5,331 nucleotides of DNA from Anaerolineae bacterium. Its GTDB lineage: Bacteria; Chloroflexota; Anaerolineae; Aggregatilineales; Phototrophicaceae. The notes beneath the pieces are model-generated. The model worked only from the letters and a program-made list of their open reading frames with translations. It was not told the DNA's origin and did not search any database. This document shows, one piece after another, positions 1 through 5,331 of this stretch (positions are counted from its first letter, which is position 1; the number at the start of each line of letters is the position of its first letter). A program made the translations under genes and the position numbers. Location of the stretch: contig JALONZ010000192.1 of NCBI GenBank assembly GCA_025454675.1, positions 1 through 5,331 on the forward strand. Reading direction: 5' to 3'.

Positions 1-49
1 GGTAAAATGACAAAAAATTGAACGACCATTTGATTATTTTTTCTGAAAC

Positions 50-54
50 AAGGA
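50..54 (+). promoter_or_regulatory. Ribosome binding site of the Fe-S protein gene
   Basis: AAGGA lies 9 bases before the ATG at position 64, an ordinary Shine-Dalgarno distance. It supports that ATG as the start. The 49 bases before it are A/T-rich and show no convincing promoter, so the promoter or an upstream operon partner may lie outside the window. Confidence 0.65.
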
Positions 55-63
55 TTTTTAACC

Positions 64-2109
64 ATGCTTACGCCTGTTGAACAAATGTTATTCGTTTTTT
101 TGGCGTTGTTGGCGGTTGGTGCGACCATTCACGGGTTTAATGAGATGTACCTCATCATTAATCGTGGGACGGGTAGCTTGCGCCTCAACAATTTGCCTGC
201 ACGTTTATGGAAGGCGTTGACGGTATACATCACCCAAAAAACCACACTCAAAACCCGCCGTCTTTCTAGCCTGTTCCACTTAGGGATTGTTTGGGGGTTC
301 ACCTATTATTTCTTGGTGAATGCGGTGGATGTGTTATATGGCTTCATCCCCAATTTTGATACGACCCTCAAAAGTTTTGGCATTTTATATGACCTGTTCC
401 GCTTGGGCGCGGATGTTTTGAGCATTGTCGTTTTGGGCGGCGTGACCTACTTTTTGCTCCGCCGTTTCTTTTTGCCCAATAAAACCGAATTGCAATATCA
501 TGATAATGTGTTGCTCCATCCGCGTGTAAAAGCGGGTGCGGTGTCTGTCGATTCGCTCATCGTGGGATGTTTTATCCTTGTGCATGTGGGGGCGCGGTTT
601 TTGGGTGAATCTGTCCTCGTGGCGCAACACGGCACAGACCCATGGATGCCATTTGCCACATTGCTTTCGCCGTTATTTGCTGGTGCAAGCCCCGATGGAT
701 TGGAAGTGTTGCGTCATTTCTTCTGGTGGTTGGCATTAGGTGGCATCCTCATCTTCACCCCCTACTTCCCCTATACCAAACATGCCCATTTATTTATGGC
801 ACCGCTCAATTATCTCACTAAACCAGAACGCACATCGTTGGGTGAGATGAAACCACTTGACCTTGAAGACGAAAAAATTGAGCAATTTGGCGCGAATCGC
901 TTGGAACACCTACCCAAAACCAGCATTTTTGATGGGTTTGCGTGTATTATGTGTAATCGCTGTCAGGATGTTTGCCCTGCGTATGTCACAGGTAAAGAAC
1001 TGTCCCCATCGGCACTCGAAATTAATAAACGTTATGCCATGCGCGGACAGATGGGTGGTTTGGCAAATGGTGAACCGACACCCCAAGAATTGATGGGGTG
1101 GGTGATTAGCGAATCGGCGGTTTGGGCATGTACAACCTGCGGAGCATGTGTGGATATTTGTCCGGTTGGTAATGAACCGATGCACGACATCCTCGAAATT
1201 CGCCGTGATGCAGTCTTGACGCAAAACGTCTTCCCTGCGGACTTGAAAAAAGCCTTTAAGGGGATGGAACGGCAAGGTAATCCTTGGCAAAATAGCGAAC
1301 CGCGCTTCAATTGGGCAAAGGGTTTAGAGTTCCCTGTGCCGACTTTTGAAGAAAATCCCGATTTTGAAATTTTATATTGGGTGGGATGTGCCGCCAGTTA
1401 CGACCCACGCGCCCAATTGACTGCCCGCGCATTGGTCAAAGTGTTGCATAAGGCAGGTATCAATTTCGCGGTGTTAGGTGATGCCGAAACCTGTACAGGT
1501 GATGCGGCGCGTCGTGCGGGTAAAGAGGATATTTATCAACAATTAGCAATGCAAAATGTCGAGACGCTGAATGAAGTGAAACCGCCGCGCATTGTGGTGA
1601 CATGTCCGCATTGCTATCACAATATTGGCAGAGAATATCAACAATTCGGTGGCGATTACCAAGTGGTGCATCACACCGAACTGATTGAAGAATTAATCGC
1701 CGCGGGGCGTTTGCCGATGGATGCCCATCCCAACAAAATGCCGAATGTCACCTTCCATGACCCGTGCTATTTAGGACGGCATAATGATGTGGTGGATGCA
1801 CCGCGCAATGTGTTGGAAAGCATTGGCATTGTGAACACCGAAATGCCACGCAACAAGACAAATTCATTCTGTTGTGGTGCTGGCGGGGCGCAATTCTGGA
1901 AAGAAGAAGAACACGGTACAAAACCTGTCAATATTGAACGTTATGAAGAAGCCAAAGCCACAGGCGCGGAAGTGGTCGCGGTGGGTTGCCCATTCTGTAT
2001 GCAAATGTTCAATTCTGCCCAAGCATCCACCGAAAACGGACCCGAAGTGAAGGATATTGTCGAGATTATCGCTGACCGCATCACATTAAATGTGCCTGCG
2101 GGCGATTGA
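64..2109 (+). CDS. Membrane-bound (Fe-S) oxidoreductase, HdrD/FadF-like, with NarI-like N-terminus and two CCG domains
   Basis: The 681-aa product is a membrane-anchored electron-transfer protein. Hydrophobic segments lie near residues 8-30, 70-93, 110-136, 162-182 and 217-236. They resemble the NarI/HdrE-type cytochrome b domain; H23, H72, H174, H218, H240 and H242 are possible heme ligands. Two canonical CxxCxxCxxxCP motifs follow (C294/297/300/304 and C356/359/362/366), each expected to hold a 4Fe-4S cluster. Two CCG (DUF224) domains complete it: C442, C477, C514xxC517, and C568, C603-C604-G, C642xxC645. The first has a single Cys (ETCTGD) where the classical motif has CC. This order is known from heterodisulfide reductase-related proteins and from the FadF/EMO group, which oxidises electron-transfer flavoprotein and reduces menaquinone. 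That substrate is inferred from architecture; a (methyl)glycolate- or lactate-oxidase-type role is the main alternative. The ATG is supported by AAGGA 9 bases upstream. No partner gene is visible, so operon context does not help. Confidence 0.88.
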   Translation: MLTPVEQMLFVFLALLAVGATIHGFNEMYLIINRGTGSLRLNNLPARLWKALTVYITQKTTLKTRRLSSLFHLGIVWGFTYYFLVNAVDVLYGFIPNFDTTLKSFGILYDLFRLGADVLSIVVLGGVTYFLLRRFFLPNKTELQYHDNVLLHPRVKAGAVSVDSLIVGCFILVHVGARFLGESVLVAQHGTDPWMPFATLLSPLFAGASPDGLEVLRHFFWWLALGGILIFTPYFPYTKHAHLFMAPLNYLTKPERTSLGEMKPLDLEDEKIEQFGANRLEHLPKTSIFDGFACIMCNRCQDVCPAYVTGKELSPSALEINKRYAMRGQMGGLANGEPTPQELMGWVISESAVWACTTCGACVDICPVGNEPMHDILEIRRDAVLTQNVFPADLKKAFKGMERQGNPWQNSEPRFNWAKGLEFPVPTFEENPDFEILYWVGCAASYDPRAQLTARALVKVLHKAGINFAVLGDAETCTGDAARRAGKEDIYQQLAMQNVETLNEVKPPRIVVTCPHCYHNIGREYQQFGGDYQVVHHTELIEELIAAGRLPMDAHPNKMPNVTFHDPCYLGRHNDVVDAPRNVLESIGIVNTEMPRNKTNSFCCGAGGAQFWKEEEHGTKPVNIERYEEAKATGAEVVAVGCPFCMQMFNSAQASTENGPEVKDIVEIIADRITLNVPAGD

Positions 2110-2124
2110 TTATTTCACATCAAT

Positions 2125-2166
2125 AGGGCGGACATACGCGCCAAAAGCACGCGCTAGTACCGCCCT
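2125..2166 (+). terminator. Imperfect GC-rich hairpin after the Fe-S protein gene (possible terminator)
   Basis: AGGGCGG at 2125-2131 pairs with CCGCCCT at 2160-2166. Inside, CGCG at 2137-2140 can pair with CGCG at 2150-2153 around a 9-base loop, with an internal loop between the two stems. It begins 15 bases after the stop codon, where a terminator would be expected. There is no T-run after it, so it is not a textbook intrinsic terminator. It could instead serve as a 3' end stabiliser, or be a degenerate copy of the neighbouring repeat family. Confidence 0.35.
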
Positions 2167-2192
2167 TGTATCTTAGTGGATAGGGTATACTT

Positions 2193-2220
2193 GTAAGGGC
2201 GCAACATGTTGCGCCCTTAC
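2193..2220. repeat. Perfect 28-bp palindrome with GGGCGCAAC/GTTGCGCCC arms
   Basis: The left arm GTAAGGGCGCAACA (2193-2206) is exactly the reverse complement of the right arm TGTTGCGCCCTTAC (2207-2220), with no spacer. Symmetry stops at the flanking bases (T at 2192, G at 2221). I recall similar palindromes scattered between genes in Chloroflexota and cyanobacterial genomes, so a dispersed REP- or MITE-like element is more likely than an operator specific to this gene. Only one full copy is in the window. GGGTATAC at 2183-2190 and GTATATCC at 2234-2241 could form a weak outer stem, including a wobble pair. Confidence 0.8.
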
Positions 2221-2241
2221 GGATGTATGTGGTGTATATCC
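2221..2241 (+). repeat. Weak hairpin directly after the palindrome
   Basis: GGATGTAT (2221-2228) can pair with GTATATCC (2234-2241) through two G-T wobbles, leaving a GTGGT loop. The right arm can alternatively pair with GGGTATAC at 2183-2190, enclosing the palindrome, so the two structures exclude each other. No T-run follows. The element is weak and may be part of a larger repeat unit. Confidence 0.3.
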
Positions 2242-2311
2242 CTCCAGAAATTATTCTCCTATACTATTTTAGAAAATTTCCCCATATAACGTAACAATTT
2301 GTAAAAAACGT

Positions 2312-2339
2312 TTGACTATCGCTTGCATAAAAACACAAT
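2312..2339 (+). promoter_or_regulatory. Candidate sigma-70 promoter of the first secreted-protein gene
   Basis: TTGACT (2312-2317, five of six matches to TTGACA) is followed after 16 bases by CACAAT (2334-2339, four of six matches to TATAAT). Transcription would start near 2346 and give a leader of about 70 bases before the ATG at 2417. TATACT at 2260-2265 is a better -10 but has no -35 partner. Assignment is by pattern only, and the host's promoter consensus is unknown. Confidence 0.3.
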
Positions 2340-2416
2340 TTTCGCTAAAGTGCTATATATCAAGAGAGAGGAGTTTGGCGTTTTCACCCCATTGGGTAAA
2401 GGTATGCCAAAAAACG

Positions 2417-3484
2417 ATGAGACGACCATTATTTTTTCTATTTGTGACATTGATATTGTTGCCATCAGTGGTGATTGCACAATCCATGAATAACACTTGC
2501 CCCAACATCGTGAATACGGCGTTGGAATCGGCAGATTTGATGTGTGGCGATTTGGAACGCAACGAAATTTGCTATGGTAATTTCAAATTGAACGCGACCC
2601 CTCAAGATGGTGTGGATGATTTTTATTTTGACCGTGTTGGCGATAAAATTAGCGTGAGCGATTTATCCAGTTTACAACTGAGTCCGATGGATGAATCTAC
2701 GGGTGAATGGGGTGTGGCGGTGATGTTGCTCCAAGCCAACCTGCCCAATACACTTCCCGGTCAAAATGTGACGATTATTTTGTTTGGCAATGTCCTCATT
2801 CAAAATGCGACTACCCCCGAACAAATTGAAAATGGCGAATTTTCGCCCATGCAAGCCTTTTATCTGACCACGGGCATCGGTGATTCTAATTGTGCCGAAG
2901 CGCCCGAAAGTGGGATGCTGGTGCAAACCCCCAAAGGGGTGGGTGAGGTGAATTTTGTCATCAATGGGGTGGAAGTGGCGATGGGGTCTACGGTGATGTT
3001 CCAAGCCCCAACCGATAATGAACTCACTGCCACCACAATTGAAGGCGCGGCAGTGTTGAAGGTAGATAATCAATCGTACCCTGTCCTACAAGGCACGCGA
3101 TTTGGTGTTCAGCGCCTACCCGAAAATGTGCGCTTTATCCCGATTCCCAATTTGCCCGATGCGTATGCGCTGAATAGTGTGCAATCGCTCCCGATTGGGT
3201 TATTGTCACGCCCAATTGCGATTGCCACCCCGTTGGATAAAACCGCACTTGCCGAATTACAAAATCGGATTGATAACGGGTTGCCCCTGTGCGGTGATGC
3301 CCCCTTCCCGCCGTGTAGCGAATTGATACCCTCATTAGGTGGGACGGGTTGTGTGTTCCCCGAAAGTTATGAGGGTAATGTTGTTCCGGATGAATTGGCA
3401 GATGCGCCCATTTGCGAAGCATCCGCGTTTTATGTGCCGAATGAAGAATCTACGGCGCAACCAGAAACGACTGAGCAACCTTAA
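2417..3484 (+). CDS. Secreted cysteine-containing protein with FecR-like middle region, paralog A
   Basis: I cannot name a function for this 355-aa product. Residues 1-21 form a clear signal peptide: RR, a hydrophobic core, then VIA before Q22. The exported part has eight cysteines (28, 43, 52, 159, 292, 300, 312, 333), an even number consistent with disulfides. Visible landmarks are CPNIVNTAL, RNEICYGNF (48-56), SPMDESTGEWGVAVM (89-103), PGQNVTIILFG (114-124), and a stretch at about 168-232 (VQTPKGVGEV, NGVEVAMGSTV, TTIEGAAVLKV, VLQGTRF) that looks like the beta-rich FecR fold. The C-terminus is short and rich in E, T, P and Q. There is no later membrane anchor or lipobox, so it is probably free outside the membrane. 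The ATG at 2417 places the signal peptide at the N-terminus; the frame stays open upstream to a TTG at 2312, which would bury it. AAAGG at 2398-2402 is a distant, weak ribosome site. The gene is followed by its own terminator and a diverged copy, paralog B. Confidence 0.82.
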   Translation: MRRPLFFLFVTLILLPSVVIAQSMNNTCPNIVNTALESADLMCGDLERNEICYGNFKLNATPQDGVDDFYFDRVGDKISVSDLSSLQLSPMDESTGEWGVAVMLLQANLPNTLPGQNVTIILFGNVLIQNATTPEQIENGEFSPMQAFYLTTGIGDSNCAEAPESGMLVQTPKGVGEVNFVINGVEVAMGSTVMFQAPTDNELTATTIEGAAVLKVDNQSYPVLQGTRFGVQRLPENVRFIPIPNLPDAYALNSVQSLPIGLLSRPIAIATPLDKTALAELQNRIDNGLPLCGDAPFPPCSELIPSLGGTGCVFPESYEGNVVPDELADAPICEASAFYVPNEESTAQPETTEQP

Positions 3485-3507
3485 ATTCTATCAAAATCAA
3501 ATGTATC

Positions 3508-3540
3508 AAAAAGCGAGCGCAGAGATGCCTCGCTTTTTTT
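3508..3540 (+). terminator. Intrinsic terminator of paralog A
   Basis: AAAAAGCGAG (3508-3517) pairs with CTCGC plus the first T residues (3529-3538), followed by the end of a seven-T run. The loop CGCAGAGATGC can close further through GC/GC with one bulged base. It starts 23 bases after the stop codon. Nearly the same stem and loop recur after paralog B, so it was probably duplicated with the gene. Confidence 0.85.
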
Positions 3541-3574
3541 ATTCCCGTCACATGGCTAGTTTTTTGTGTTGAAC

Positions 3575-3604
3575 TTGCCGAAATAGCATGATGAGACGAT
3601 AATA
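3575..3604 (+). promoter_or_regulatory. Candidate sigma-70 promoter of paralog B
   Basis: TTGCCG (3575-3580, four of six matches) and GATAAT (3599-3604, five of six) are 18 bases apart. Transcription would begin near 3611, just before the AAAGGAG ribosome site, giving a very short leader. The -10 overlaps the end of a GATGAGACGA block shared with the start of paralog A. A terminator lies upstream, so a promoter is needed in this interval, but the exact site is a pattern-based guess. Confidence 0.35.
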
Positions 3605-3612
3605 ATTTTAAT

Positions 3613-3619
3613 AAAGGAG
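3613..3619 (+). promoter_or_regulatory. Strong ribosome binding site of paralog B
   Basis: AAAGGAG ends 9 bases before the first of two adjacent ATG codons (3629 and 3632). The spacing favours 3629; starting at 3632 would remove one residue and leave the signal peptide intact. Paralog A has no comparably strong site, so the two copies may be translated at different rates. Confidence 0.8.
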
Positions 3620-3628
3620 CAAAAAATC

Positions 3629-4873
3629 ATGATGTTACCTCGTATGACTGCAAGAAAAACGTTTTTTGGATTTGCCACAGTTTTATTACTCATCCCCTCT
3701 ATCATCCTCGCCCAAACTGCCAATACATGCCCCGATATTGTGAACACTGCCATTCTTGCGGCGGACGAACTTTGTACAGGCTTAGGGCGCAATACGATTT
3801 GTTATGGTAATTTTCACTTAGAAGCGACCCCGCAAGATGGTGTGAATCGTTGGTCATTTGAACAAATCGGCGATGTTGAAGATGTAAATAATCTTGAACG
3901 GTTACAATTGAGTCCGATGGATGAATCTACGGGCGAATGGGGTGTGGCGGTGATGGCGTTACAAGCTAATTTGCCCGATACACTACCCGGTCAAAATGTG
4001 ACCTTTATTTTGTTTGGGGATGTGACAATTGAAAATGTGACTACACCCGAACAAATTGAGAATAATGAATTTTCACCCATGCAAGCCTTTTATTTGACCA
4101 CAGGTATCGGTGAGGCTGGTTGTGCCGAAGCACCCGAAAGTGGGATGTTGGTGCAAACCCCGCGAGGGGTGGGTGAGGTGGTTTTTAATGTCAATGGGGT
4201 GGATGTGGCGATTGGGTCTACGGTTTTTTTCCAAGCGGACAGCATCGAAAATTTGGTTGCGACCACTGTGGAAGGCTCGGCGGCGTTGACGGTTGATGAG
4301 CAAACTTATCCTGTTTTGGCGGGGACACGTTTCGCATTAGAACGCCGTGATGATGCGATTATGGAAAATTTGCCAGAAGCCTATACAGAACAGATAGACC
4401 GTCTGCAAGCCTTGCCGTTGCGATTATTAGACCGTGAGATTGAGATTCACCCGCCGTTGGATGAAGATACATTGGCAGAATTGCATCGGCGGATTCGGAA
4501 TCGTGAGCCATTATGTGGGGGTGATAGACGGTTTCCGGTGTGTGAAAATGTGACTTCACGCTTGGGGGGCGTGGCATGTGTGTTCCCCGAAGCGTATCCA
4601 AATAACCTTGTGCCACGTCCATTAGCGCGGAATCCGATTTGCCCCGCCTCACAATTTTATGATAATTCGCGTCCACCGGATGCTGGTAATCGGGATGATA
4701 CACGGACTTGTATTCAGCGCCCTGGTCCCAATGACCCACCTTTGCCAGCCAACGAAACCCGCCCGTTCTGTGAAACGGTGAATCCACCACCGACAGAAGA
4801 TTCAGCCGATGACCGTAATGATGACAACGATGATGATGGTGGGGATGATAATGATGACGATGATGATGATTAA
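3629..4873 (+). CDS. Secreted cysteine-containing protein with FecR-like middle region and Asp-rich tail, paralog B
   Basis: This 414-aa product aligns with paralog A along most of its length, with long identical runs such as LQLSPMDESTGEWGVAVM (92-109) and CAEAPESGMLVQTP (165-178). The function is unknown. Residues 1-28 are a signal peptide ending ILA before Q29. All eight cysteines of paralog A are kept (34, 49, 58, 165, 296, 305, 317, 338), and C361 and C381 are added in an extension. The FecR-like stretch covers about 174-239 (GVGEVVFNVNGV, GSTVFFQA, TTVEGSAALTV, VLAGTRF). After residue 345 it diverges from A into a Pro/Asn-rich linker, then residues 394-414, of which 15 are Asp. That tail could bind cations or be plain low complexity from GAT codon repeats. 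No membrane anchor, LPXTG or lipobox is visible. The AAAGGAG site and separate terminator indicate an independent transcription unit. A secreted sensor, binding or matrix protein is possible but unproven. Confidence 0.85.
   Translation: MMLPRMTARKTFFGFATVLLLIPSIILAQTANTCPDIVNTAILAADELCTGLGRNTICYGNFHLEATPQDGVNRWSFEQIGDVEDVNNLERLQLSPMDESTGEWGVAVMALQANLPDTLPGQNVTFILFGDVTIENVTTPEQIENNEFSPMQAFYLTTGIGEAGCAEAPESGMLVQTPRGVGEVVFNVNGVDVAIGSTVFFQADSIENLVATTVEGSAALTVDEQTYPVLAGTRFALERRDDAIMENLPEAYTEQIDRLQALPLRLLDREIEIHPPLDEDTLAELHRRIRNREPLCGGDRRFPVCENVTSRLGGVACVFPEAYPNNLVPRPLARNPICPASQFYDNSRPPDAGNRDDTRTCIQRPGPNDPPLPANETRPFCETVNPPPTEDSADDRNDDNDDDGGDDNDDDDDD
4807..4870 (+). repeat. GAT-rich low-complexity tract encoding the Asp-rich tail
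   Basis: The last codons of paralog B are mostly GAT with some GAC, AAT, AAC and GGT, giving runs of two to six Asp residues right up to the TAA. It is an imperfect trinucleotide tract and could change length by replication slippage without breaking the frame. Paralog A has no equivalent. Confidence 0.8.
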
Positions 4874-4880
4874 TCTTATC

Positions 4881-4917
4881 CAAAGCGAGCGCCAAGTGCC
4901 TCGCTTTGAAGATTTTT
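4881..4917 (+). terminator. Intrinsic terminator-like hairpin after paralog B
   Basis: CAAAGCGAG (4881-4889) pairs perfectly with CTCGCTTTG (4900-4908) around the loop CGCCAAGTGC. A TTTTT run lies slightly downstream at 4913-4917, not abutting the stem, which may weaken it. Stem and loop closely match the hairpin after paralog A (GCGAGCGC and TGCCTCGC shared). Confidence 0.72.
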
Positions 4918-4994
4918 CATGAATAAAGAAATCTCATGTAGCCAATAGTGCCTTTAATCATGTAAACTAAAGCTATAAATCACTTATCAATGAC

Positions 4995-5012
4995 ATGGTT
5001 AACCAAAACCAT
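4995..5012. promoter_or_regulatory. Short palindrome/hairpin in the lpd leader
   Basis: TGGTTAACCA (4996-5005) is a perfect 10-bp palindrome. In the same place ATGGTT (4995-5000) can pair with AACCAT (5007-5012) to form a small hairpin, just before the GAGG ribosome site at 5014-5017. It could be a repressor site or leader structure controlling lpd, or chance in A/T-rich sequence. TATAAA at 4974-4979 is a possible -10 upstream but no good -35 accompanies it. Confidence 0.3.
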
Positions 5013-5013
5013 A

Positions 5014-5017
5014 GAGG
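5014..5017 (+). promoter_or_regulatory. Ribosome binding site of lpd
   Basis: GAGG, in a purine-rich stretch, ends 10 bases before the ATG at 5028. This start yields the Y-D-V-V-V-L-G-A-G beginning typical of the family. Confidence 0.65.
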
Positions 5018-5027
5018 AAAAAAGAAC

Positions 5028-5331
5028 ATGGCACAAAATTATGATGTTGTTGTTTTGGGTGCAGGACCTGGTGGGTATGTTGCCGCCATTCGCGCCGCGC
5101 AATTGGGCTTAAAAACAGCTATCATCGAAAAGAAATATTGGGGTGGTGTGTGTTTGAATGTGGGGTGCATCCCATCCAAAGCCTTGCTCCGTAATGCCGA
5201 ACTTGCCCACATTTTTTTGCATGAAGCCGCAACTTTTGGTATTCAAGTAGAGGGTAAAGTGACGGTGGATTATGGCGCGGCATTCAAACGCAGTCGTGAA
5301 GTATCTGACCGGCTGACAAAAGGTGTGCGCT
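5028..5331 (+). CDS. lpd: Dihydrolipoyl dehydrogenase (E3), 5' part; runs off the window
   Basis: The first 101 codons of a flavoprotein that reoxidises dihydrolipoyl groups of 2-oxoacid dehydrogenase or glycine cleavage complexes, passing electrons to NAD+. The FAD-binding Rossmann motif GAGPGGYVAA lies at residues 11-20, with E34 at the end of the second strand as the expected ribose-binding acid. The redox-active disulfide is C42 and C47 in GGVCLNVGCIPSK (39-51). This active-site segment and the following ALLRNAEL closely resemble, from memory, LpdC of Mycobacterium tuberculosis. Other family members often have GGTC instead of GGVC. The usual length is about 460-475 aa, so roughly three quarters, including the NAD and dimerisation domains, lies beyond the edge. 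Mercuric or glutathione reductase is unlikely given the CLNVGCIPSK form. It is separated from paralog B by a terminator and probably has its own promoter. Confidence 0.93.
   Translation, partial: MAQNYDVVVLGAGPGGYVAAIRAAQLGLKTAIIEKKYWGGVCLNVGCIPSKALLRNAELAHIFLHEAATFGIQVEGKVTVDYGAAFKRSREVSDRLTKGVR

Larger units (their letters stand above)
2110..2416. other. 307-base intergenic region rich in inverted repeats
   Basis: No coding sequence is supported here. The left half (about 2125-2241) is dominated by inverted repeats: an imperfect hairpin, a perfect 28-bp palindrome and a weaker hairpin beside it, annotated separately. The right half is A/T-rich and holds weak promoter candidates for the secreted-protein gene: TATACT at 2260-2265 without a recognisable -35, and TTGACT at 2312-2317 with CACAAT at 2334-2339. 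A purine-rich GAGAGAGGAG at 2364-2373 resembles a Shine-Dalgarno sequence but has no suitable start codon at the right distance downstream. Confidence 0.7.

Noticed and set aside
910..1310. Overlapping reverse-strand frames opposite the ferredoxin-like region
   Set aside because: They are shadows of the Fe-S protein gene, with no recognisable domain or ribosome site; the forward frame carries two perfect cluster-binding motifs.
2193..2220. CRISPR repeat
   Set aside because: The palindrome is a single copy with no regularly spaced repeats or spacers and no cas genes nearby.
2312..2416. In-frame 35-codon upstream extension of paralog A from a TTG
   Set aside because: It would place the signal peptide in the middle of the protein, has no ribosome site at the right distance, and its TTG is part of the candidate -35 element. 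Nothing in paralog B corresponds to it.
2417..2479. Twin-arginine (Tat) signal in paralog A because of the RR after Met
   Set aside because: The residues after RR (PLFF) do not fit the S/TRRxFLK pattern, and paralog B has no RR pair there; a Sec signal peptide fits both.
2672..3073. 133-codon reverse-strand frame opposite paralog A, with a similar antisense frame in paralog B at 4073-4303
   Set aside because: Their mutual resemblance simply follows from the conservation of the forward paralogs at the same places.
3629..4873. Thrombospondin type 3 or dockerin-like calcium repeats in the Asp-rich tail
   Set aside because: The Asp runs lack the regular DxDxDG spacing of those repeats; the tail looks like a simple GAT expansion.
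4359..4895. 178-codon reverse-strand reading frame with a His-rich N-terminus
   Set aside because: The His run is the antisense of the GAT-repeat Asp codons of paralog B. The frame overlaps a well-supported gene and the terminator, and lacks protein-like conservation.

Overview
This 5.3 kb window, at moderate GC, reads entirely left to right. It holds one complete membrane iron-sulfur protein gene, two tandem paralogous genes for secreted cysteine-containing proteins, and the first 101 codons of a dihydrolipoyl dehydrogenase gene that runs off the right edge. I saw no tRNA, rRNA, CRISPR array, transposase or integrase. The best guess for the host is a Chloroflexota bacterium (Anaerolineae-like). 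This rests on remembered resemblance of the secreted family (motifs RNxxCYGNF, GEWGVAVM and a FecR-like segment) and of the GGGCGCAAC palindrome to sequences from that phylum. It is an inference that a search could overturn.

Layout. Positions 64-2109 encode an HdrD/FadF-like protein: a NarI-like membrane part, two 4Fe-4S motifs and two CCG domains. It probably passes electrons between a soluble donor, such as electron-transfer flavoprotein, and the quinone pool. Positions 2110-2416 are a 307-base gap with an imperfect GC-rich hairpin just after the stop, a perfect 28-bp palindrome, a weaker hairpin next to it, and weak promoter candidates. Positions 2417-3484 and 3629-4873 are the paralogs (355 and 414 aa). 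Each has a signal peptide ending at A/Q, eight shared cysteines in the exported part and a FecR-like middle. Each is followed by a hairpin of nearly the same sequence, so a whole transcription unit appears to have been duplicated. The second copy has a longer tail with two extra cysteines and an Asp-rich end. Positions 4874-5027 hold its terminator and the leader of the next gene. Positions 5028-5331 are the lpd start.

How they work together. The flanking genes are core energy metabolism: electron transfer to quinone, and the E3 subunit of 2-oxoacid dehydrogenase complexes. Nothing links them functionally to the secreted pair, which seems to be an independent insertion or expansion between housekeeping genes. 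The pair is the least understood part of the window. Its function cannot be read from sequence alone, but its architecture, duplication and differing tails make it the main target for follow-up.
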